A stretch of DNA of 17,129 nt from Parapedobacter sp964613725 (GTDB lineage: Bacteria > Bacteroidota > Bacteroidia > Sphingobacteriales > Sphingobacteriaceae). Position numbers and translations under genes: made by a program. Positions 1-6,988 of the stretch are shown piece by piece; the stretch's first letter is position 1; every line of letters starts with the position of its first letter. The stretch spans positions 1 to 17,129 of the forward strand of contig CAZTJY010000090.1 of the NCBI GenBank assembly GCA_964613725.1. Direction: 5' to 3'. The notes under the pieces were generated by a model. That model was not told the DNA's origin. It was given only the letters and a program-made list of their open reading frames with translations, and searched no databases.

Positions 1-849
1 CGCGGAGTGGCTATGCAACTCCTCTCCGGATTCGACATCGCCTGCCATGACATTATCGGCAAAGCTACCGGCAAACCGCTTTATAAAATCATGGGTGGAG
101 CCCGGCGGCAGCGTGTGCGCGCCTATGCTTCCACGCTGTTCAGACCGACACCCGAAGCCATTAAAGATGCCTGTGCTTTTTACCTTGAACGGGGTTTTAC
201 AGCCATCAAGTTCGGATGGGGCGTTTTCGGACAGGACCCAAAGCTAGACATCAAACTTGTAGAAGCGGCCCGCCAGGCGGTAGGCCCGGGTGTGGAACTG
301 ATGGTAGATCCCGGATGGATGGTGGATCGAAGTGCATATGATGCCATTGCGCTTTGCAGAGCGCTGGAACCGTACGACATTTACTGGCTGGAAGATTTTA
401 TGCACCCCGAAAATTATGAGGGGTATGCCAAAACGAAGGCGGCTGGTGTTAAAATCCGCTTGGCTGCCGGCGAGCAGGAGGCGACCGGCTGGGGGTTCCG
501 GCAGCTGATTCAACAGGGTGGCATTGACGTAGTACAGCCCGATATTACGCGTTGCGGTGGGTTTACCCAAATCCGGAAAATTTTATGGGAAGCTGAATAT
601 GCGGGGGTGGATGTTTGTCCGCATGCCTGGCTTACCGACCTGAATACTGCCGCTGCACTGCATGTCAATGCCATATTGCCACGTTCGCTGTTTCTGGAAT
701 ATAATGTAAGCGACAATCCCATGCTCCGGGAGGTCATCGAAAACCCTGTCCAGATCGATAAGTCGGGTTACATCGCGGTTCCCGACGGGCCCGGATTGGG
801 GATCGTGATCAATGAATCAGCGGTGAAGAAATTCTGTGTTAACCGATGA
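1..849 (+). CDS. Enolase-superfamily (mandelate racemase/muconate lactonizing type) protein, 5'-truncated
   Basis: The reading frame is open to base 1, so the N-terminal part, normally the capping domain of about 110-120 residues, lies outside the window; 282 residues are visible against about 380-400 for the family. Counting from base 1, the metal ligands of the barrel are recognisable: D103 in VDPGW, E131 in WLEDF and E158 in AAGEQE. D181 (VQPDITRCGG) and H208 (CPHAW) fit the Asp/His dyad of the mandelate-racemase subgroup. Only one lysine, K70 in AIKFGW, marks the usual KxK position. Members of this subgroup abstract the proton alpha to a carboxylate, and most bacterial catabolic ones are sugar-acid dehydratases; that role here is inferred from the neighbouring lactonase-like and aldolase-like genes. 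The exact substrate cannot be assigned. The stop lies 4 bases before the ATG of the next gene, so the two are probably co-transcribed. Confidence 0.9.
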   Translation, partial: RGVAMQLLSGFDIACHDIIGKATGKPLYKIMGGARRQRVRAYASTLFRPTPEAIKDACAFYLERGFTAIKFGWGVFGQDPKLDIKLVEAARQAVGPGVELMVDPGWMVDRSAYDAIALCRALEPYDIYWLEDFMHPENYEGYAKTKAAGVKIRLAAGEQEATGWGFRQLIQQGGIDVVQPDITRCGGFTQIRKILWEAEYAGVDVCPHAWLTDLNTAAALHVNAILPRSLFLEYNVSDNPMLREVIENPVQIDKSGYIAVPDGPGLGIVINESAVKKFCVNR

Positions 850-853
850 TAGG

Positions 854-1639
854 ATGAAGCAAATTCTTGATTTCCCATTACCAGCCAATGATGCGGCGCT
901 TTGGTGGCTTGGACAGGCCGGGTACATCATCCGGTCGGCCGATACGACCGTGGTAATTGACCCGTATCTTTCCGATTCGGCGGCCAAAGATACGCCGGAA
1001 CTTACACGCCTATATCCGGTACCGCTCGACCCGGGGCAACTTCGCGCAGACGTGTATATCGTTACCCACGACCACCTCGATCACTTGGATCCGGAAACAA
1101 TTGGACCCTATAAACACAAAGACGACACATGGTTTGTGGCACCAAGGCAGGCTGCGCGCAAGCTAATCGAGCAGGGGGTGCCGGAAAGCCGAGTCATGGT
1201 ATTACATGCTGGTGAACGCTGGCAGCATGGAGCGGTTGAAATAAGTGGGGTTTTTGCGCTACCATCTGGTATCGACGTATTAGACACGACGGGTTATACG
1301 ATAACATTTTCCAATGGTAGGCAGGTTTACCATACCAGCGATACAGAATTCCATCCGCTTGTGTTGGCTGCTGCACCCATAGCGCCCGAGGTGTTGTTGA
1401 TTCCCATAAACGGCAAATGGGGCAACCCTGGGCCGGAGCAGGCTGCAAGGTTTGCACAAGCGCTCCAACCCAAGTATGTGCTCCCCAACCATTATGATCT
1501 GATGGCACTGAATGCCGAAAATCCGGCAACCTTTGAATGGTTTTGCAGACAGTATGCGCTGGCCGATCGATGCGTGGTACCTGAACGGATGAAGCCATTT
1601 AAATGGGGCGGTGAGCCGGAATTGAATGATATAAAATAA
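854..1639 (+). CDS. UlaG-like metallo-beta-lactamase-fold hydrolase (possible sugar lactonase)
   Basis: This 261-residue protein has the metal-binding HxHxDH motif at residues 72-77 (THDHLDHLD). It also has a further Asp ligand at about D163 (YHTSDTEF) and a late His at about H213 (LPNHYDL). The LIPING, WGNPGPEQAA and PNHYD segments resemble UlaG, the L-ascorbate-6-phosphate lactonase. It is shorter than E. coli UlaG (about 354 residues). I chose ATG 854 because it immediately follows the upstream stop; an in-frame GTG at 836 would add six residues and overlap the dehydratase. No signal peptide is visible, so it is probably cytoplasmic. Placed between a sugar-acid dehydratase-like gene and an aldolase-like gene, a lactone-opening role is attractive, but that is inference. 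Other MBL-fold hydrolases act on phosphodiesters or amides. Confidence 0.85.
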   Translation: MKQILDFPLPANDAALWWLGQAGYIIRSADTTVVIDPYLSDSAAKDTPELTRLYPVPLDPGQLRADVYIVTHDHLDHLDPETIGPYKHKDDTWFVAPRQAARKLIEQGVPESRVMVLHAGERWQHGAVEISGVFALPSGIDVLDTTGYTITFSNGRQVYHTSDTEFHPLVLAAAPIAPEVLLIPINGKWGNPGPEQAARFAQALQPKYVLPNHYDLMALNAENPATFEWFCRQYALADRCVVPERMKPFKWGGEPELNDIK

Positions 1640-1659
1640 ATTAATTGATTTAATACAAA

Positions 1660-2349
1660 ATGAACATGAACAACAAAACAAATCTTTTCCAAACCGATGA
1701 CGAGAAGTTTGATTGGATCCGAAAGCATCTTTATGTCCCGATCGTGTCGGACGTGATGGATACCCTAGGCCACCGGAACAATGCGATGCATCATCGCCTG
1801 CGGCCACTGGACCCTGACAACTGCGTTATTGTGGGGCGTGCAAGGACTCAACGGTGGATGGAAACGGATTATGTTGAACGGGATGCTTACGACCTGGAAA
1901 TAGAGGCGGTAGACTCGCTAACCAAGAACGACGTAGTTGTTCATTCAACAGACAGCGCAAACACCAATGCGCCATGGGGGGAATTGATGAGCACCATTGC
2001 AAAGCGAAATGGCGCAGTAGGCGTTATTTGCGACAGCATGGTGAGAGACTGTAAAAAGATGGTGGAAATGGGCTTTCCCGTTTTCTATACGGGCATAAAG
2101 CCGGTAGACAGTTTGGGCAGGGGGCGTATGATGGCTTATGATGTGCCCATAAAGTGCGGTGGGGTGCTTGTCAGGGCGGGTGATCTTATTTTCACAGATT
2201 TCGATGGCGTCGTCGTGGTGCCGCGGGAAATAGAAGACCAAGTGTTGTCTCTGGCCTATGATAAGGTTACCAAAGAAAGTCAGTCGAGGAATGATTTATT
2301 GAATGGCGACACCTTAAGGGCGGTTTATGACCGCTACGGCGTACTTTAA
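1660..2349 (+). CDS. RraA / HMG-aldolase-like family protein
   Basis: The 229-residue product carries the family core. WGELM (residues 106-110) precedes GAVGVICDSMVRD (118-130), where R129 and D130 match the Arg that binds the oxo-acid carboxylate and the Asp that holds the divalent metal in class II 4-hydroxy-4-methyl-2-oxoglutarate/oxaloacetate aldolases. CGGVLVRAGDLIFTDFDG (166-183) and the VVVVP strand complete the fold. The family includes retro-aldolases that release pyruvate and also the non-catalytic RNase E inhibitor RraA. The intact R/D pair and the sugar-acid neighbours favour an aldolase acting on a 2-keto-3-deoxy acid; this is inferred. A second ATG two codons downstream (1666) is possible. 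The start lies in an A/T-rich leader without a Shine-Dalgarno motif, as is common in Bacteroidota. Twenty bases separate it from the MBL gene. Confidence 0.88.
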   Translation: MNMNNKTNLFQTDDEKFDWIRKHLYVPIVSDVMDTLGHRNNAMHHRLRPLDPDNCVIVGRARTQRWMETDYVERDAYDLEIEAVDSLTKNDVVVHSTDSANTNAPWGELMSTIAKRNGAVGVICDSMVRDCKKMVEMGFPVFYTGIKPVDSLGRGRMMAYDVPIKCGGVLVRAGDLIFTDFDGVVVVPREIEDQVLSLAYDKVTKESQSRNDLLNGDTLRAVYDRYGVL

Positions 2350-2378
2350 GAATAGTTGACAGCTAAAAATATAACGTT

Positions 2379-3086
2379 ATGAATATACTATGTGTAGCGG
2401 CACATCCAGACGATACCGAACTGCTCTGCGCAGGCACATTGGCCCGCTATGCCCAGGACGGGCATAGCGTTACGATTGCCATTTTTACCGACGGAAGTAT
2501 CGGCGATGCCGTTGTGAAACCGGAGGTGCTACGTGTTACGCGCGAAAAGGAAGCGCGTAACGCTGCCGCCTTAATCGGCGCTAACCTGATTTGGTCAGGC
2601 GTTACCGATGAGCTGGTTTTTGCTGATAGGGAACAACGGCACTTGATGATCGATGTGCTCCGGGCGGCCGACCCGGATGTTATCTTTACCCACTCGCCGA
2701 ATGACTACCATCCGGACCATCGGTATGTCGGTCAATTGGTATTCGATTCGTATTTCCAAAAGGGCTTACCGTCGATGCCAAACCAGTCACGCCCGGCCTG
2801 TCGGTTCGCACAAGCCCAACTTTATTATATGGATAACATATGTGGTATCCGGTTTGACCCCACGGAATATGTAGACATTACCGAAACGTTTGAAACGAAA
2901 AAGGCGATGCTCGCTTGCCATAAAAGCCAATTCGTGGCGATGGAAGACTTGGCCAGCACGGATATGAATGAAATGATTGAAATTCATGCCCGTTTCCGGG
3001 GATTGGCGGCAGGTTGCCGGTATGCTGAGGGTTTTGTCCGTGTGGATGCGTATCAGCGCGGACTAACCCGTCGTGTTTTGCCTTGA
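2379..3086 (+). CDS. PIG-L/LmbE-family zinc-dependent N-deacetylase
   Basis: The protein (235 residues) starts with the family signature AAHPDD. By analogy with MshB, H9 and D12 would bind zinc and D11 would be the general base. H114 in the HPDH motif (111-114, after SPNDY) would be the third zinc ligand. The HKSQF segment (181-185) is also typical of the family. PIG-L proteins remove acetyl or other acyl groups from amino sugars, as in GlcNAc-phosphatidylinositol, GlcN-Ins and bacillithiol intermediates. Lack of a signal peptide indicates a cytoplasmic enzyme acting after uptake. It follows the RraA-like gene by 29 bases. The substrate is unknown, but its presence suggests that the imported molecule contains an N-acyl amino sugar. 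Two strong inverted repeats lie in the first 190 bases of the gene and are listed separately. Confidence 0.9.
   Translation: MNILCVAAHPDDTELLCAGTLARYAQDGHSVTIAIFTDGSIGDAVVKPEVLRVTREKEARNAAALIGANLIWSGVTDELVFADREQRHLMIDVLRAADPDVIFTHSPNDYHPDHRYVGQLVFDSYFQKGLPSMPNQSRPACRFAQAQLYYMDNICGIRFDPTEYVDITETFETKKAMLACHKSQFVAMEDLASTDMNEMIEIHARFRGLAAGCRYAEGFVRVDAYQRGLTRRVLP
2445..2469 (+). repeat. Perfect 10-bp inverted repeat, 5-nt loop, inside the PIG-L gene
   Basis: CGCTATGCCC at 2445-2454 is exactly complementary to GGGCATAGCG at 2460-2469 across the loop AGGAC. It would form a GC-rich hairpin in the mRNA, about 65 bases after the start codon. It lies wholly inside a conserved coding region, so it may be incidental. 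Confidence 0.75.
2535..2561 (+). repeat. Perfect 9-bp inverted repeat, 9-nt loop, inside the PIG-L gene
   Basis: GTTACGCGC at 2535-2543 pairs exactly with GCGCGTAAC at 2553-2561 around the loop GAAAAGGAA. A G-U pair and a further G-C pair can extend the stem at the base. It is 65 bases downstream of the 2445-2469 hairpin. No T-run follows, so it is not a standard terminator. Confidence 0.75.
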
Positions 3087-3147
3087 AGCATAAAACGTGT
3101 AATTAACCATGTACCGAATTAACTACTAACGACACCTAATTTATACC

Positions 3148-4749
3148 ATGAATAACTTCCACCTGTCTGGCCTTGATATCTTCATCATCGTTGGCATTAC
3201 CTTGTTTGTTGTCATCATCGGATTGATTGCGGCAAAAAAGGCGGACCGAACCGTGAAGGGCTACTTTTTAGCATCCGGAAAAATGCCCTGGTACTTGGTG
3301 GGGGCGGCTTTTGTTGCTACCACCGTGTCTAGTGAGCAAATTGTGGGAACCATGGGTGCAACCTATAAAGACGGAATGGGGATTGCAAACTGGACGTGGT
3401 GGGCCTTGCCCACGTATTTGCTGACGATGATTTTTTTCATTCCGATGTATTTGCGCAATAAGATCATGACCGTTCCGGAATTCCTAAAGCGCCGTTATGG
3501 ATCTGCATGTGCCAGTATTTATAGTGTGGTAATGACCATCGGTTACATATTGGTCTTCCTTCCCCCCATCCTTTATGGCGGAAGCATCACCGTGAGTGAA
3601 CTGACCGGCTGGGATCAATATTACGTCATGGTGGGTATCGTCGTGGTGACAGCGAGCTATACGCTTCTTGGCGGTCTTAACTCGGTGATGTGGACTGACG
3701 CCATCCAGTGCGTGCTCTTTTTGGGAGGCGGCATTCTTTTTTTCTGGCTGGCCCTCGACCACATCCCAGGAGGTTGGAGCGCTATGGTGGAAGCGGCGCC
3801 CGAGCGCTTTCACCTGTATCATCCACCATCCGATCCGGAAGCCCCTTTTTTAGGCCTCATTATTGCCTCCTTCGGCGTATTCTTGTTTTATCAGTCGTCT
3901 AATCAGGTGATGATACAACGCATCTTGTCGGCCAAAAGCACCTGGGATGGGATGGTGGGTATCGTCTTTGCAGGTTTCATCGGCATCGTTTTGCCCGTGG
4001 TGACCTGCCTGATTGGATTGGTGGTATACCATTGGCTGGATGTGATAGGCCGTGGGGAGTCTTTGCTGCCCAACGACTACGACAAAGCATTTCCGCTGGC
4101 ATTGGAGACTTTCGCCCCTTCGGGCGTGAAAGGTATCGTATTGGCGGGATTTTTTGCGGCGATCATGTCTTCGGTAAGTGCACTTTCAAACTCGATTTCC
4201 ACCATCTTTTCCCTGGATATCTATCGCAATTTTTTGCGGAAAAATGCGGGCGACCGGGAATTGATTACCACCGGGCAGCTATCAGGCGGCGTGGCGTTGC
4301 TGATCGCTTCGTTGATCGCCCCCATGGTGGGAACGGTCGGCTTATTTAAGTATTTTCAGATCGGCGTCACCTACATCGCCACACCCTTTATTTCAGTGAT
4401 ACTACTTGGGATTTTCTGGAAAAGAACGAGTTACGCAGGTGCAGTGGCAGGCCTTATTGGCGGGGTGGCTATCCAGGTGGTGTTGGCCATCGCATTGCCG
4501 CTATTGGCCATCAGGCTCCATTGGTTGTATGTGGGCGGCATTTCGCAGGTGCTCACCATGCTATTGATAATGATCGTATCGTTATACACCGCTCCGCCAA
4601 CGGCAGACCAAGTGAAATCGTTTGTTTGGCGACCATCCTGGCTCCGTACGCTGGATGATGGGGTGCGACGCCCTTGGTATAAGCGGGTGGCATTTTGGGC
4701 GGCATTGTATGCGTTGGCTTGGTGTTACATCTATTGGCGGTTCTGGTAA
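3148..4749 (+). CDS. Sodium:solute symporter (SSS family, SGLT-like)
   Basis: This 533-residue protein is strongly hydrophobic throughout, consistent with the 13-14 transmembrane helices of SSS-family symporters. Family features include GYFLASGKMPW (residues 38-48), the serine-rich ATTVSSEQ (57-64) in the first unwound helix, and AAIMSSVSALSNS (337-349), where the serines occupy the region that binds sodium in vSGLT. It should drive uptake of a small solute across the inner membrane using sodium. Its position among sugar-acid, deacetylase and glycan genes suggests a monosaccharide, sugar acid or modified amino sugar; the substrate cannot be deduced from sequence. A 61-base gap separates it from the PIG-L gene, and its stop codon overlaps the start of the next gene. 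Confidence 0.92.
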   Translation: MNNFHLSGLDIFIIVGITLFVVIIGLIAAKKADRTVKGYFLASGKMPWYLVGAAFVATTVSSEQIVGTMGATYKDGMGIANWTWWALPTYLLTMIFFIPMYLRNKIMTVPEFLKRRYGSACASIYSVVMTIGYILVFLPPILYGGSITVSELTGWDQYYVMVGIVVVTASYTLLGGLNSVMWTDAIQCVLFLGGGILFFWLALDHIPGGWSAMVEAAPERFHLYHPPSDPEAPFLGLIIASFGVFLFYQSSNQVMIQRILSAKSTWDGMVGIVFAGFIGIVLPVVTCLIGLVVYHWLDVIGRGESLLPNDYDKAFPLALETFAPSGVKGIVLAGFFAAIMSSVSALSNSISTIFSLDIYRNFLRKNAGDRELITTGQLSGGVALLIASLIAPMVGTVGLFKYFQIGVTYIATPFISVILLGIFWKRTSYAGAVAGLIGGVAIQVVLAIALPLLAIRLHWLYVGGISQVLTMLLIMIVSLYTAPPTADQVKSFVWRPSWLRTLDDGVRRPWYKRVAFWAALYALAWCYIYWRFW

Positions 4750-5393
4750 TGGGTCTGCTTGTTCGTGCTTGCCGTGATTTCGAAATCACAGGGAGAGGGG
4801 AAAACGCCCAGTGGGCTGCGACAGACTGGGTGGCACTGCAAAAACTGGATGCGGGTGGGAAACCCTATAAAAGCCAATTCAAGATGATGTATTCTCCACG
4901 TGGCCTGTACGTGCTGTTTTACGGCGAGGATGATCGGATCAGTTCTTCATTTGAGCACGACTTCGAGAAAATATATATGGGAGATGTGTTTGAAGTGTTT
5001 TTCCAAACCGATTCCGATCAGCCTTGCTATTTCGAATACGAAATAAGTCCGTTAGGCAAGGAGTTGGTTTTATTGATGACGACCAGGGATAATGTGTTGA
5101 CGGGTTGGGCACCATGGCCCTACGAGAACGCGGATCGCGTGAAAAGGAACGTGTACGTTGTCGGCGGTGACGCCCGCCCGGGTGCTGCTATCACCCATTG
5201 GATGGCAGAATTGCACATCCCCTATCGATTACTGAGGACCTTCGGCCATGTACCCCCACTTAAGGGTACGCATTGGCATGGCAACTTCTGTCGGCTCGAT
5301 TACGATAGTGGGTCCATGGTCAAATGGGCTTGGGCGCCGGTGGAGTCCTCTTTTCATGAGACCGATCGCTACCTCCCATTGGTGTTTGAATGA
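4749..5393 (+). CDS. CBM9-like (carbohydrate-binding family 9-type) protein
   Basis: The ATG overlaps the symporter stop as TAATG, which points to translational coupling. From this start the protein has 214 residues and consists almost entirely of one beta-sandwich resembling the CBM9-like/DOMON superfamily. Typical elements are an early Trp motif (AQWAATDW), FKMMYSPRGLYVLFYGEDD, and DVFEVFFQTD followed by YFEYEISPLG. A late HWHGNFCRLDY and WAWAPV finish the fold. Such domains bind sugars or act as add-on modules of enzymes; here it stands alone. From ATG 4749 there is no convincing signal peptide, so it would be cytoplasmic. However, an in-frame TTG at 4695, inside the symporter gene, would add 18 residues that are strongly hydrophobic and end in a Cys-containing segment, so export cannot be excluded. 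It may be an accessory binding protein; no catalytic role is evident. Confidence 0.8.
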   Translation: MGLLVRACRDFEITGRGENAQWAATDWVALQKLDAGGKPYKSQFKMMYSPRGLYVLFYGEDDRISSSFEHDFEKIYMGDVFEVFFQTDSDQPCYFEYEISPLGKELVLLMTTRDNVLTGWAPWPYENADRVKRNVYVVGGDARPGAAITHWMAELHIPYRLLRTFGHVPPLKGTHWHGNFCRLDYDSGSMVKWAWAPVESSFHETDRYLPLVFE

Positions 5394-5440
5394 AGTAATT
5401 GAACGGGGCCGGTTATGGGTGCCGATGTTCTTTTGATGTT

Positions 5441-6778
5441 ATGGATGATCTGATGCAAGTAAAAAAACCAAACAATAGAACCGTGGAAGTAGGTGTGGCA
5501 CGGCTAGACATCACACCAAGTGTGCCCATGCGGCTATCGGGATTTGCCGCAAGACCAGCGGTGAAAGCCACCGAAGCTTTGCATAGGCTTTCTGCCAAAG
5601 CATTGGCACTGGGGAGCGATTCGGAAGGCCCTTCGATAATCATTACGGTTGATTTACTAGGTATCCAGTGGCGTATTGCAAGTCAGGTAATAACCAGGCT
5701 TTCGGCAAAGACAGGGATTGACCCGGCGCAGATTGTCATCGCCGCCTCGCATACGCATGGAGGGCCGGAAACCGGTAACTTGATCAATGTGTTGCAATGC
5801 CGGGGTGACTACCCGACCAGCTTCCATTTCAGTGACTGTCTGCCCGATCTGGATGAGCTGATTGCTATGGCCGAATTCAACGAAAACCTCATCCATAATC
5901 TGGAAGAAGTAGCACTCGCCGCATGGAATGACCGCCAGCCTGCATGTGTAGCATGGGGGCAAGGGGAGGCTTCGTTTGGTGTGAACCGAATAACGCCCGG
6001 GGGTCCGGTAGACCAAGCACTGCCGGTTTTGAGGGTAACTAGTCCGGATGGTAAGCTCCGAGCTGTTTTATTGAATTATGCGACCCACGGGATATCGTAT
6101 GGCCCCACCGTCAATAAATTTCACGGCGATTGGATGGGCGAAGCGCAGCTTCAGCTCGAAGCGATGTTTCCGGGTGCTGTGGCGATGGTGGCCATTGGTT
6201 GCGCCGGCGATTCACATCCGGTTAGGCAGGGGAAAACCGCTTATGTTACTGCCTATGGAACGGAGATTGCCACTCGTGTGAAGCAGGTGCTCCAGTCGCC
6301 GATGACGCCCTTGGTTACGCCGCCCGTCGGAAAAATGACGTGGGTAAAATTGCCTTTTGGCAAGTTGCCAACCGTACCGGAATGGATTGAATGGGCAAAA
6401 ACCGACAAAACCATCAAAGGCTACTATGCTCGGCTTGCCTTGGAACGTCTACAGCGTGGTGAGCAGCTTCCTAGCGAATTGGATTATCCCATACAGACCT
6501 GGGCCTTCGGAGAGGAATTGGTCATGATCAATATGGCAAACGAAGTGGTGGTAGACTATTCCCTTAAACTTAAGAATAAATTTCGCCCGGTGTGGATCAA
6601 CACCTATGCAAATGACGTATCGTGTTACCTTGCTTCCCGCCGATTGATCAAAGCGGGCGGCTATGAAGGGGATGTCAGTATGTACTGGTATCATATGCCT
6701 GCACCTTTTGCCGAAGAGGTCGAAGATATCATCCTCGACGCGATCGATCGGATGATGCCCCGTTCGTTCAAAAAGTGA
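5441..6778 (+). CDS. Neutral/alkaline ceramidase-like catalytic-domain protein
   Basis: From ATG 5441 the product is 445 residues. VGVARLDITPS near the N-terminus, ASHTHGGPE (H104 and H106), NYATHG (H216) and a late ANDVSCYL segment with GGYE are diagnostic of the N-terminal domain of neutral ceramidase. The histidines match zinc ligands. True neutral ceramidases are about 650-700 residues, secreted, and have an Ig-like C-terminal domain. This one lacks that domain and has no signal peptide. In the catalytic GDVSPN motif the nucleophilic Ser position appears to be His (GCAGDSHP, about 253-260), with a Ser one position earlier. It is therefore better called a ceramidase-like amidohydrolase homologue of unknown substrate. 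An in-frame TTG at 5399 gives an unlikely 14-residue extension; ATG 5453 is a further option. It ends block A. Confidence 0.82.
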   Translation: MDDLMQVKKPNNRTVEVGVARLDITPSVPMRLSGFAARPAVKATEALHRLSAKALALGSDSEGPSIIITVDLLGIQWRIASQVITRLSAKTGIDPAQIVIAASHTHGGPETGNLINVLQCRGDYPTSFHFSDCLPDLDELIAMAEFNENLIHNLEEVALAAWNDRQPACVAWGQGEASFGVNRITPGGPVDQALPVLRVTSPDGKLRAVLLNYATHGISYGPTVNKFHGDWMGEAQLQLEAMFPGAVAMVAIGCAGDSHPVRQGKTAYVTAYGTEIATRVKQVLQSPMTPLVTPPVGKMTWVKLPFGKLPTVPEWIEWAKTDKTIKGYYARLALERLQRGEQLPSELDYPIQTWAFGEELVMINMANEVVVDYSLKLKNKFRPVWINTYANDVSCYLASRRLIKAGGYEGDVSMYWYHMPAPFAEEVEDIILDAIDRMMPRSFKK

Positions 6779-6988
6779 ACGCTCTGTTGGGCGAAATAAA
6801 TATGACATGCTGATTTCGCTGGAACCCGATGCGTCGTAAAGCTTGCGGCATAGAGGTGGAAATAGGATAAATATTTGTCGATATCATGCAAATGATTGTC
6901 TGAATCAAGGTATACATTTGTGATGTAGCTGAAGGTACTGAGATAAAACCTGGTATATTGAACACTAACCACTTGACACGTTATAGAA
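6779..6988 (+). other. 210-base intergenic leader upstream of susC-like gene
   Basis: This is the longest non-coding stretch in the window. It is more A/T-rich than the flanking genes and holds a candidate Bacteroidota promoter near 6913-6920. I see no tRNA, riboswitch or recognisable operator. A 6-bp stem overlapping the upstream stop codon lacks a T-run. The gap suggests that the SusC-led operon has its own promoter. Confidence 0.7.
6895..6920 (+). promoter_or_regulatory. Candidate Bacteroidota sigma-ABfr promoter for the SusC operon
   Basis: TACATTTG at 6913-6920 matches the -7 consensus TAnnTTTG of Bacteroidota exactly. ATTG at 6895-6898 could be a weak -33 TTTG element, although the spacing is shorter than usual. 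A transcript starting shortly after 6920 would have a leader of roughly 60 bases before the ATG at 6989. An 8-base pattern with two free positions can occur by chance, so confidence is modest. Confidence 0.4.

Noticed and set aside
1280..1807. Long minus-strand open frame (175 codons) across the MBL and RraA genes.
   Set aside because: It is antisense to two well-supported genes, spans their junction, and its translation resembles no protein family.
2356..2361. TTGACA upstream of the PIG-L gene as a -35 box.
   Set aside because: Bacteroidota primary sigma factors do not use this box, and no -10 element lies at the right distance.
5248..5436. Plus-strand open frame overlapping the end of the CBM9-like gene and the gap after it.
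   Set aside because: Short, mostly out of frame within the CBM9-like gene, and without protein-like features.
2379..6778. Idea that the locus degrades ceramide or GPI anchors because PIG-L and ceramidase-like genes are both present.
   Set aside because: Both proteins lack export signals, the ceramidase-like protein has lost the Ser position and C-terminal domain, and the SusCD and sugar-acid genes point to glycan use.
6765..6781. Stem-loop (6-bp stem, 5-nt loop) overlapping the stop of the ceramidase-like gene, considered as a terminator.
   Set aside because: The stem is short and no T-run follows, so it does not fit an intrinsic terminator.
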